Assembly (NCBI RefSeq): GCF_029168945.1
Contig: NC_083605.1
Location: forward strand, 36,965,280-37,029,279
Origin: Cannabis sativa
Taxonomy: Eukaryota > Streptophyta > Magnoliopsida > Rosales > Cannabaceae
Direction: 5' to 3'
DNA: 64,000 nt
This document shows positions 55,024 to 64,000 of this stretch, in pieces. The stretch's first letter is position 1; every line of letters begins with the position of its first letter. Position numbers and translations under genes: made by a program. The notes under the pieces are model-generated. The model did no database searches. It worked only from the letters and a program-made list of their open reading frames with translations, and was not told where the DNA came from.

Positions 55024-56150
55024 GCAAAGGTTGTATAGGATTCCTAGTTACAACAGTGGATACTAATCAGCCTATTTGAACTAGACATAAAAATATGAGA
55101 TTGGTGCATGAATTTCTAGATGTATTTCCTGAGGATCTACCTTGATTACCACCTTGTTGAGAGATTGAATTTGATATAGAATTAGTTTCGGGGCAAAACT
55201 AGTATGAAAAGCACATTATTGAATGTCTCCATCGAAATTAAGGGAATTAAAGATTTAACTTCAAAAATTACATAACATGGGATTTATTAGACCGAGTTTT
55301 TCTCCTTGGGGTGCTACAGTGTTATTCGTGAAGAAGAAAGATGTGTATCGATTACTGGGAACTAAATAAGCTCACTATTAAGAAAAAAAATACCCTTTAC
55401 CCAGAATTGATGACCTATTCAATCAATTTAAAGGTAAGACCGTTTTCTCAAAGATTGACCTCCGATCGAGTTACCATCAGTTGAGAATTCGAGAAAAGGA
55501 TATCCCAAAGATTGCATTCTGTACTAGGTATGGACATTACAAGTTTCTCGATATGTCTTTTGGACTCATCAATGCCCCAGCTGCATTCATGGATCTAATG
55601 AATTGAGAATTCAAGGATTTTTTGGATAAGCATGTTATAATTTTTATCGATGATATTCTAGTATATTCAAAATTAGAAGAGGAACATGAGGTACATCTCA
55701 GATTAGTACTTCAATGAATATGGGATCCCAAGCTCTATCCTAAGTTGAAGAAGTGTGAGTTCTGGTTGTCACATGTCTCTTTCTTAGGGCACATAGTGGA
55801 CAAGGATGGGATCATAGTTGATCCGGCCAAAATCGAAGCTATTCGGGATTGGCCAACACCAAAATCAGCTACGGAGGTTAGAAGCCTTTTGGGTTGAGCT
55901 GGTTATTATCGTCGGTTCATTATAGGTTTCTCAAAGATAGCGACACCTTGAACGTAATTGACCCAAAAGAATTTGAAGTTTAATTAGACAGATGAGTGTG
56001 AGAAAAGTTTCCAAGAGTTAAAGTAACGGTTAATTACTGCTCCAGTATTAACTCTTCCTTCTGATAAGGAAAAGTTTGTCATTTATTGTGATGCCTCAGA
56101 CAAGGTCTAGGTTTTGTACTTATGCGAACTGGAAAATTAGTAATTATTCT
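55024..56150 (+). pseudogene. Tekay/Del-like chromovirus RT relic
   Basis: The plus strand reads VHEFLDVFPEDLP (about 55105), [20 protein letters not shown] (about 55345), [14 protein letters not shown] (about 55450), [19 protein letters not shown] (about 55510), [19 protein letters not shown] (about 55640), [20 protein letters not shown] (about 55780) and FVIYCDASDK (about 56075). Stops and frameshifts are frequent. Gag, most of protease, integrase and the chromodomain are absent: the LTR end is fused almost directly to the protease-RT border, an internal deletion. Confidence 0.85.
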
Positions 56151-56364
56151 TTAATTAATTAAAGAGAAGCCACAACATCTCTAATTAAAAAAATTATGTA
56201 TTATTTATGTCATATTACTTTTATCTTTAAGTGTGATAAATTTATTGAACCGATGTCTTCAAAATAATTTGGAAGAGCAATCTTTTACTTTTATTTTTAA
56301 GTGCATAATGTATGCCTAAGAGTCTGTACAAGACATAACATTGGATTTGTTTCAAGAATGTTAA
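56151..56364. other. AT-rich flank of the solo LTR
   Basis: Short AT-rich DNA between the end of readable RT and the LTR. Nothing is recognised. Confidence 0.4.
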
Positions 56365-58244
56365 TGTTGAAATTATTTTACCAGGATCTAGATTTACTAA
56401 CAAGTATGTTATTAACATCCTAAATATGAACCTCTAAAACGATATGAAATAAACACATATAAAGTATCAGGAACCTTACAGTGGTTGCAGCGGAATATAA
56501 TGTCTCCTTCCACTCAGATCTCTAACCCTTGTATCCTTTCTGTAGCAGAGTATCACCAAGATCTGAGTCCGAATCTCCTTCTCTTGAAACTGGATTCTTC
56601 ACAGCCTTAGACACTATGATTGAGTACCAGTTGATGTGTGTGGGCACTCACTCTTTCACTATAGGCTTCGGTTTTTGAAGAGAGGAAGAGAAAGAGAGAG
56701 GTTTCGGCGAGGTATAGGAAGAGAGGCTCAAAAATTTTTACTGAAGGAATGAGATGCATCATCTATTCCCTTAAGCCATCACTACCTATTTATAGGAAAC
56801 CACTTAGGGTTAGGTTAGATTTAATTAGCATTAAAATAATAGAAAAATAAATGGTAAATTATAATAGTGAGGCCGACCATGGATTGTTATTGGGCCCCAC
56901 TTTGCAATTTTGCCATTTTCTCATTTTTCCATCTTATTTTCTCAAAAATGCCAATTTTCCAATTTAACCACTTAAATGCCAATTCTAATCATTTAATAAC
57001 TAAAAATTAATTATTAAATAATATTATCATTTAATATATTTATTAATTAGACTTATCAAAGTCTCTTAATTAACAAACAAACCCTAGAATCTCTTTTCTT
57101 CACAATTAAGCCCTTGCTTAGTGAAAATTCATAAACTAGACATAGTCTAATTTTAGAATTATAATTGATTAATTAAAATCAATTAACTGAAGTCTTACAA
57201 GTAGTATTGTCTCAACTAGTATGGGGACCGTGTGCCTATATATCTGAGCTTCCAATAAGCAGCTCTGGAATTCACCAAGCCAATTCACTGACTTATTAAT
57301 TCCTTGTTGCATCCACCATAGAACTTGGAATTGCACTCTCAGATATATAGAACGCTCTATATGTTCCACGATATAGATACGCTATTAGTTATCCATTGTT
57401 ATAATTCCAATAATCAATGATCCTCTATAGATAATCTACATTGTATAGGGATTAATTTACCGTTACACCCTTCAATGTATTTTATCCTTAAAACACTTAG
57501 CCACCTATAAATGATATTTCACTAAACTAACATAATCACTGAAATGAGTACTCAACCATTTATCTCTGTTTAGCCAAGATCGAAGGAAACCATCATTTCA
57601 CTTCTATGTCCTGATAAAAGTTATAGATTCCATATCTATGTTTAGCGCTCCCACTCAATTGCACTACCATGTTCCCAAAATGTACGTATCACCCTAACCA
57701 AAAAGTAGGCTTAACTAACAAATCAAAGAACATGTATAATACTCTTGAGATTGAACCTAACCATGTCAGGATTAAGATCATTTGATCTAGGATCAACTAG
57801 GTGATATTGAATTGAATAGGTATTACGGTAAATTTATCATATCTAATTCAAAGTTCAATATCGGTCCCTTCCAATGCATACTCCATGCATCCAACCCAAG
57901 CTTTACTTTAACCAATGCCCTGGAAAGGACATAGCACTTATCCAAGGTGCCAGTAAACTATCTCGTAGATTATCATATCAGTTAAACCCAGTGTAGTGAT
58001 AAATCTAGGAATATATATTTAATCACACAATCTTGATTACTTTTCACTGTGCTGACGACACAATAATCAAGAACATAAATGTGATAAGGATTTGGATGAA
58101 TTTATAAATCAAATAAACATAAATGATAACATGAACCAAATGACACATTAAATAAGTGATGAAAATACTTCTGTCTCTTTATTGATATTTAAAAGATAAA
58201 GATTACATTGAAATAGAGTTTTATTTAGGGCATAAAGCCCAACA
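56365..58244 (-). mobile_element. Solo LTR (1880 bp)
   Basis: In plus orientation it runs from TGTTGAAATTATTTTACC to CATAAAGCCCAACA, so TG..CA ends and a short TGTTG/CAACA inverted repeat are present. It is flanked by GTTAA (56360-56364) and ATTAA (58245-58249), a 5-bp duplication with one change. On the minus strand a TATA box (CTATAAATAGG, about 56795) follows a U3 of about 1.45 kb. No internal region is next to it, as expected after recombination between two LTRs. Family not assigned; the length and ends suit a large copia-type LTR. Confidence 0.65.
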
Positions 58245-59598
58245 ATTAAGTAGTATCAGAAGAACATAAGTTTAGATCACTTTATAATTTCATACAAAGT
58301 AATAAAGTATCTTTATTGAGATACATTAAAGATTACATTCATACATACTTTATTAAGATGATCTAACATTATGGAAATATAGTTAACCAATTACATTAAA
58401 TCAATATTTGATTACGTCCTTAAGATTACCAGTAAGTTGTAACATGAAAAATCTTGATTATTACTTCCATTAATTGAAGTCATAGGATACATCATATATA
58501 TGATGTATTATAGAGTCTTATACCAGGCCTTATAGTTAATAATTCTATATTCAGACCATTAATAAAATTTAGCGACAAATTCAACTAAAGTATTTATGGC
58601 TAAGAACTATAAGAGTTATGGTGGAAGCTATTTAGCCATAAAGAGATGCGACAAGTGGTCATTAAGCACTCAATATTTAATTAGGTGATCGTAATATCTT
58701 TGACTGAAGTTATGCCACAAGCATAAATTAAAGGATTATAAAATAAAGATGGGATTCAGTTTTCCCTTATACAGTTTTCCATTGTACAACCAAATTATTC
58801 AATGAAACTCTAATTTTGATATTTTCTCATATTTATGTGCACCTTAATTTTATCTGAGAAAATTATCTTTAGATGACCAGAATAAACATAAGGTTTAGAA
58901 TTTATTTGCTTAAGTACATTACAACATTTTTTTTTTGACGCGAAGTACATTACAACATGAAGTATATTGTTATGTGATAAATATATCGTAATACATGGAA
59001 GATATATATTACTTGCCATATAACGAGAACCAATCGCTATAATTCATGTGTTTATTATACAATGAGGAATATTAAATTTAAGTGGTAAATCTAAATACTA
59101 ACTAAATAGAAAAATATTTGAATATTTTCTATACTAAGTATAAAATTATTTTATTGATTTATACGCGTAGGTGAGTAAATGAATATTTCATATTCATTAT
59201 ATTTGATCACAATTAACTATTTGTTATTCTATATATGGTCAGATTATAATTTATTTTTCGATTTAATTTCTTGAATTAAGTTTTAAAATATTCTAACAAC
59301 TAATGTGGCGCAGATACAGATGAAAGTATCTCAACTATAAATATAGGGTATCGATCCCAAGCTCATAACTCATTCTGTGGAAAACAATAAATCCATCTAA
59401 GAGAGTTTGTGAGCCCCAATACCTACACTAACTATGTTTTGTTTTCTTTATAGATCAAAGCTTTTGTGGGCTTAAAATTCAAAAAATTAATAGCTTGAGC
59501 TATTTCGATCATTTTACTTATATCGTGTATATATATTCAATTTATGTCGCACTTCATAAATCGTTCATATATATTTTGTCTATTCATATAAATTTTGA
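58245..59598. other. AT-rich non-coding DNA
   Basis: No coding frame is supported. ATACATCATATATATGATGTAT (58489-58510) is a perfect simple palindrome. The 59285-59420 block (CTATAAATATAGGG, then GTGGAAAACAATAAATCC) looks transcription-leader-like but has no gene after it. Confidence 0.5.
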
Positions 59599-59914
59599 CA
59601 CTACAAATTTTTTTACTTTTAGTCACAATAAAATTTGTGACGAAAGTGAAAAAATTGTGACTAATTATAAATCATGATTCCTATGTTGTGACTAAAAAGT
59701 TCGCGGCTAAAAGTATTAGTCACAAAAATTATAATTTGTTGTGACTAAATGTATTTTTAAGTTGTGACTAAAACTAAATTAGTGACAACATGTAACTAAA
59801 TACTATGTTTTAGTCACAAGTAACACTTTGTTGTAACTAAAAGTCACATTTAGTCACAAAAATATTATGTTGTGACTAAAAAATTATCACTAAAAGTAGC
59901 AGTTTTTTGTAGTG
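59599..59914. mobile_element. CACTA-derived MITE (316 bp)
   Basis: The left end CACTACAAATTTTTT and the right end TTTTTTGTAGTG are inverted copies of the CACTA-superfamily terminus. In between are about nine copies of TAGTCACAA in both orientations, as expected for subterminal transposase-binding repeats. The flanking trinucleotides (TGA, CTA) do not match, so the 3-bp duplication is lost or absent. No transposase is encoded. Confidence 0.82.
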
Positions 59915-60114
59915 CTAATATGTTAGCCATAGACATTTGAATATTTTTTTCCTCCATTTATATTCCATCTTTTTGAAGCATTCAAATATTTATAGGACAA
60001 GGATGCAGTCACGCATGCGTGATTGGTCCTGTATTTTTTATTTTTTTTTTAAAAAAAGTAGTGATGGATTGAGCTAAATATAATATTTTTTTTGTGCCCA
60101 ACTTAATAGTTATC

Positions 60115-60150
60115 TTTTCAAAAAAAAAAAAAAAAAAAAATAAGAAAGAA
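60115..60150. repeat. Poly-A run
   Basis: A run of more than 20 A (about 60119-60140) is followed by AAGAAAG words. It could be a decayed retroposon tail, but no body is recognisable on either side. Confidence 0.5.
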
Positions 60151-60529
60151 AGAGAGGAGTAAGTTGAAAGAGGTATTTTTTTTTTTAGTATTTTCAATTA
60201 TTAATCTATTTGTATTTATACTTAATCTTCCAAGCTTACATTTAGGTGGTAAAATAAAACTCTCCAAATGACTGAACTGTTTGTAAATTTAAGGTATCAT
60301 CTTTTTTTTACAGTTAACTGCCAACATAGACTACTTATGTGTACACTCTTGTACATGTAGCACATTTATATTGCTACACCTAATATTATTATTTAAAAAT
60401 TATAAAAAATTATTTTAAAATTTATAATATTTTTTAAATATTTTATTTTTTTTATTTTTATAATTTCATTTAATTTTAAAATAAATTTAGAAATAGGTAC
60501 CGAAAGTCAGGATTGGGTATATATACAAT

Positions 60530-60794
60530 TATTACCAGCGGGACCGCTGTTAATGCCCTGCCGCTAATAATTCTAACAATTATTTTTTTATTCTTTTAAT
60601 ATTATTAGCGGTGGGGCTCGCCACTAATACTATTAGCGGCGGAGTCTACCGCTAATAGTTTTTTTTTTTAAAAAAAAAATAAATAAGTAGAATTAGCGGC
60701 GAATTCTGGTTCCGCCGCTAATGCTACCACTATTAGGGGCGAATTTCGCCCATCGCTAATAATATTGCGGCTATTGATAAATTTTATTGTAGTG
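60530..60794. mobile_element. CACTA-type MITE, one end only
   Basis: The right end TTATTGTAGTG (60784-60794) and at least seven CCGCTAAT/ATTAGCGG words in both orientations mark a second, different CACTA-type MITE family. No CACTACAA left end is seen, so it is truncated or its left end has decayed. Confidence 0.65.
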
Positions 60795-61212
60795 ATAGTA
60801 TATAATAAGACGATATCTAACATAACTATAAAATATCAGCACATGAGTATATAATATTTTCTCTGGATATTAATTATTACTCACTGTGTGAATATATTGC
60901 TCCACATACATATAAGTTAGTTTCTGAAAGTCTAAATTTACTAAATAAATGAGTTATATTAAGTGAGTGACCGGTTTGAAAAAAAGTGGTGAGGGATTGA
61001 ATCCATGGCCATATTTATATATATATATGCTAGTAAAAAGCTACATGCGAGACACGTATACTAAATTTTATGCTAGGTATTTTCTATTTTATTAAAAGGT
61101 GATACACTTAAAAATGTTCATCTCATCTTGGTTCGACCCAACTTTCTGTCATGTTGTTCCCATACGATTGTGTGTTAGATTCGGGCTTAGAAGAATAGTA
61201 TTCGTTAAAAGG
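60795..61212. other. Non-coding DNA
   Basis: AT-rich, with a short (TA)n tract at 61015-61030. Nothing recognised. Confidence 0.5.
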
Positions 61213-61712
61213 GATGCCAGCAATGGCGGTGCTGATGTGAGTTTTATCTTCTGGGAATAGTCTAGCTACTCCGAAGTTAGTTATTTATCTTGTCAAATCT
61301 TCATCAAGCATAATGTTGTTTAGTTTTATATCTCGATGAATGATTCTCAAATTCGATTCTTCATGAAGATAAGCAAGACCCTCAGCCACACCCAATATGA
61401 TCTTATACCTCGACTCCCACCTAAGTTGTAACAAATAAAGGATAAGTAAATAAAATGAATAGAAAAGATCATTTTGCTTCAACATTGAAAAAGTTTAGCT
61501 TTAAGAGAATTCAGTACCACCAAATAAGTTATTACATATTCATACAGAAGAAGACTCTCAGGGCCTATAATGTTGCATCCCAGCAGCTCCACCAGATTTT
61601 TGTGTGGAATTCCGCTTATCAAATTCACTTCATTGAAGAAATGATCCACCCATTGTCTTGTATTGAAGAAAAGCCCTTTTACTGCAACAACCTTCCCATC
61701 TGGTAGAACACC
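61213..61712 (-). pseudogene. Cysteine-rich receptor-like kinase (CRK) fragment
   Basis: Two kinase-domain exons on the minus strand. Exon A (61712-61536) reads [20 protein letters not shown] and [20 protein letters not shown], with the ATP-binding VAVK lysine, and ends at LLLYEY before a GTAATA donor. Exon B starts after an acceptor TTACAACTTAG (61420) with [20 protein letters not shown], the catalytic [10 protein letters not shown] and LFPEDKTHISTAIAG. Inactivating marks: the splice acceptor before exon A reads CTG instead of CAG; the segment normally between LLLYEY and WESRY (PNKSL region) is missing; a stop follows LDEDLTR; the DFG motif reads NFG; and homology ends after STAIAG, so the C-lobe is gone. 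CRKs are plasma-membrane kinases with DUF26 ectodomains. No ectodomain is present here. Confidence 0.85.
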
Positions 61713-61760
61713 CAGAAAAGAAAAAGAAAGCAAGATAACATAACATGATGGTATCATTCC

Positions 61761-62546
61761 ATGAAGTGAAATGTATAATAAAAAATGGTATTTTGAAAAA
61801 TCATATATTGCCTTATAAACTGAGAAATCATATATTGATAAAATAGATAATATATTTCTTTTCTGCTATTAAAACTAATGAGAAATAAAAGGTAGTACTA
61901 ACTTTTACCTATGAGAACAACCATATCAGATGTTGATACAGGTACAAGGTTTTGCTTCTAGTACATCAATTCTGTTTTGTGAACTGTTCTGAATTTTTAA
62001 TGTATAATTTAAAGAGCAAATATGAATGTATGAATGTGAATGAATTATATGTGAGAGTGTGCATAAAGATAAAGTGAAAGACATGAAATAGTATGCATGT
62101 ACATGGTATATTTTCTTAACAGAAATTTTATAGGAAAAAGTATATTTTCTCTAATCTGAGAGAAGAAATAGGTCACTAAGTTCCCTGTAGTTTACATCTT
62201 TGGTTTCCTCTATGAGCTCTTTCAGTCCAAGTTTGGACTGAAAAAAGAGAGTCCATAAATTTTTGAAAATAAAATAGTTTGATATTAATAGAAAAGGTAG
62301 ACCCACAGGTCATTACAAAGCAAGTTTACTAATATTGAGAAGAGCTCTATATAACATATAGTGTTCAAAGGCAAAGTCTTCTTGGAAAAAACTACCTATC
62401 CACGACATTGCAATTACACAACATTATATATTAAAGCAAATATGAATTGTCATTCAGACACCACGACATTACAATTACACCTAGCCTTTCAAAATGAGCA
62501 TCAACAAAAATTCAAGGATTATAAATTGAAAATGATATCTTGTTAC
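61761..62546. other. Non-coding DNA between gene fragments
   Basis: No coding exon is recognisable. It may contain introns or flanks of the fragments on either side. Confidence 0.4.
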
Positions 62547-62960
62547 CTTTGGTGTGCCCAACAAACTCTCTAACTGGTGACATTATATTTCGCATATCCC
62601 AAAGCTATTTAAAAGTAAAGCAATAGAGTAAGTGTGTACGAATGTGTTTGTGTGTGTGTGTTGGGAGATTATATTTATCTTAAAAGAGTCCACAAAGTCA
62701 ATACCCTTAAAGCTGGTGAACCATCCTCATCTGATGCAACAACAAGCTGAGTAGCAACATCAAGATTCCATTGTAAAATAGAGGAGCGGCGCCTAACTGA
62801 ATCGAAGAAGCTGCTAGTTGACAGAGATTTCAGATTAGAGAAGGCACTTTATTACATAAAAAGACAAATAATAATATGTAAACAAATCCACAGAATAAAA
62901 GAAGAGTTACCTAATCACAGGTTTTTGCTTCTTTAAGCCATTATACATTGTCTAATGGCT
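62547..62960 (-). pseudogene. SEC31: SEC31 (COPII outer coat) WD-repeat fragment
   Basis: Three minus-strand exons join in frame. The first (to 62911) ends YNGLKKQKPVI. The second (62813-62705) reads SFFDSVRRRSSILQWNLDVA and VVASDEDGSPALR. The third (62604-62547) reads LWDMRNIMSPVREFVGHTK. Splice sites: donor GTAACT at 62910, acceptor AACTAG before 62813, donor GTATTG at 62704, acceptor AAATAG before 62604, donor GTAACA at 62546. This matches the end of the N-terminal WD40 propeller of plant SEC31, the outer cage protein of ER-derived COPII vesicles. Between YNG and LKKQ the usual TxVWD residues are missing, and neither the earlier propeller blades nor the following exon are present. I read it as a fragment, not a working gene. 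Confidence 0.82.
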
Positions 62961-63039
62961 CCACTACTACTACTATTTAGTCTAAATCTATTTTCAGTGA
63001 AGTTTTAGATAAAGGAGAGGTTGTTGAAGTGTTTTGTGT

Positions 63040-63137
63040 TTCATATTTTCATGGAAGGGGTTATCGAAGAGTACCTGTAGGATAAACTCAAAAGGAGCCT
63101 CAATGGAAAGGAGAGTAGTAACAGTTCCAAAATCCCA
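63040..63137 (-). other. Unassigned exon-like piece
   Basis: The minus strand reads FAVHWDFGTVTTLLSIEAPF followed by EFILQ and a donor-like CTACAG|GTACTC (about 63075). It is open over about 30 codons, but I do not recognise the family and it does not fit SEC31. It may be an exon of a fourth captured gene or chance. Confidence 0.25.
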
Positions 63138-64000
63138 ATGCACAGCAAATTCCGACACATACATAATTCTCTTGAAAAACTTCTCATCCTCAGCTCAATC
63201 CAACCTGTGAGACAACAGGGTCAGTCTTCATTCAAAGAAAAGCTTTATATCCGTAACGATTTGTTAACTAAATGCCAGATTCTATCAACAAAAAAACGCA
63301 CCATTCACTTTCCTTACATCAACATCAAGACCAAGCTAAACAAAATTAAGGCAGAGCTCGAATCTACACTATCTCAAAACGGGAATGTAAATCCTCAGCC
63401 CAACGGGGCTGCCAATTCATCAGTGAACGCTGATATTTTCCTGGGATGAACCACTCCTACTACGGAGCGCTTCGTCGACCCAAAATAATTCAAGGGTTCG
63501 AAGAACACTTGGCGACGCTTGAGAGGTTAGTTGTCCGACAAAAAAGTGACGAAGATGACGAGTTCAAGGCGATCGCCATTGTCGAAACAAAAGTAATCGG
63601 CAAAACGTCACTCTGCGCTGTAGTTTTTGACAACAAAAAGGTGAAGAAAAGATTCTTACCAAGGGTTTGAGTCTCCATGCCCACACCATCGGATGAAATA
63701 CAAAAAGAGCCGCAAGAGAGCGATAGCCAAACGGATCTTATCCTCGCTCAAAGTGGGAGAAGAGGTTAGTGAGTTGGTGGTAGAGAATCACGGCCTAAAA
63801 GGGCTCATTTGTGCTCTTCGCCAAGAATTGGCGAGTAAGAGGTATTTGATCGTGTTGGACTAGAGGTACGGAGATTTTAGTTCGAGTGAAGGGGATAGTT
63901 TGGATTTGGTACATGGATTTCCAAAAGCCTATGGAGGAACAGTGATAGTGACGAGAACTACAGAGATCTTGATTTGGGAATCAACGATCACGATTGGAAG
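63138..64000 (+). pseudogene. CC-NBS-type resistance gene (NLR) fragment, runs off the window
   Basis: The plus strand reads an end-of-CC region (FPYINIKTKLNKIKAELEST, about 63315), the linker GFEEHLATLERLVVRQKSDE (about 63495), the P-loop region (IAIVETKVIGKTSLC, about 63570-63620), VENHGLKGLICALRQELASK (about 63780), kinase-2 (RYLIVLD then a stop, about 63840-63863) and GGTVIVTRTTE (RNBS-B, about 63930). Defects: a TGA and a frameshift at about 63447-63480, loss of the first Gly of the P-loop (E in place of G), a frameshift near 63665 and a TAG exactly where the DD of kinase-2 should be. NLRs are cytoplasmic immune receptors; this copy could not bind nucleotide normally. The window edge cuts off the LRR part. 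Confidence 0.85.

Noticed and set aside
59596..59917. 3-bp target duplication for the CACTA MITE
   Set aside because: The flanks read TGA and CTA, which do not match, so I report the element without a duplication.
61213..61712. Working receptor kinase gene
   Set aside because: Missing exon segment, broken acceptor, in-frame stop, NFG in place of DFG and no C-lobe.
62547..62960. Working SEC31 gene continuing beyond these exons
   Set aside because: Neither the preceding propeller blades nor the next exon were found on either side, and a TxVWD segment is missing.
1..64000. CRISPR arrays, bacterial operons, rRNA or tRNA genes
   Set aside because: No spaced direct-repeat array, no cloverleaf with A and B boxes and no rRNA-like block was seen. 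The primer sites are complements of tRNA ends, not tRNA genes.

Overview
The window is plant nuclear DNA, almost certainly from a dicot. It is a stack of nested transposable elements with a few broken host-gene pieces at the right edge. I see no intact ordinary host gene. Evidence for a plant: Tat-type and Athila-type Ty3/gypsy elements, a Ty1/copia element with an initiator-Met tRNA primer site, L1-type LINEs with an RNase H tail, a MULE transposase with a SWIM zinc finger, a Helitron, CACTA-like MITEs, and fragments of a cysteine-rich receptor kinase, SEC31 and a CC-NBS resistance gene. The species cannot be named from the sequence.

Layout. 1-2541: probable 3' end and LTR of a Tat-like element. 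2642-17250: minus-strand MULE transposase pseudogene, split by a young complete Tat/Retand-type element (4426-16011, LTRs 869/869 bp, target duplication GTGTC). That element has an uninterrupted gag-pol and, on the opposite strand, a spliced antisense gene. 17253-20612: decayed Athila-like pol, plus strand. 20613-39215: decayed second Tat-type element, minus strand, split by a complete Athila-type element (25947-37372, target duplication CTTAG). 39313-39990: LINE endonuclease relic. 40130-40925: LTR-like block. 41595-48958: copia element with target duplication TTTTG, near-identical LTRs and a pol broken by small indels. 48964-51299: AT-rich low-copy DNA with a candidate MITE and a 679-bp non-autonomous Helitron. 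51309-53065: 5'-truncated LINE with a 9-bp target duplication. 53700-56150: Tekay/Del-like remnant. 56365-58244: solo LTR. 59599-60794: two CACTA-type relics. 61213-64000: pieces of a CRK kinase, SEC31 and an NLR, all inactivated.

How parts relate. Insertion order can be read from the nesting: the MULE predates the Tat element, and the second Tat element predates the Athila element. By eye, LTR pairs differ by about 5 sites (Tat), about 25 sites (Athila) and 3 sites plus one short block (copia).

The most interesting signals are: (i) the antisense gene of the Tat element, whose three exons join in frame to 643 codons; (ii) twin 85-nt hairpins upstream of that gene, whose arms have changed in step; (iii) 18 copies of the palindrome GTCGCGAC in the Athila element, clustered just upstream of the LTR TATA boxes and again in front of its third ORF; (iv) repeated polypurine-tract motifs just after the coding regions of both complete gypsy elements; (v) three unrelated intron-bearing gene fragments side by side at the right edge.
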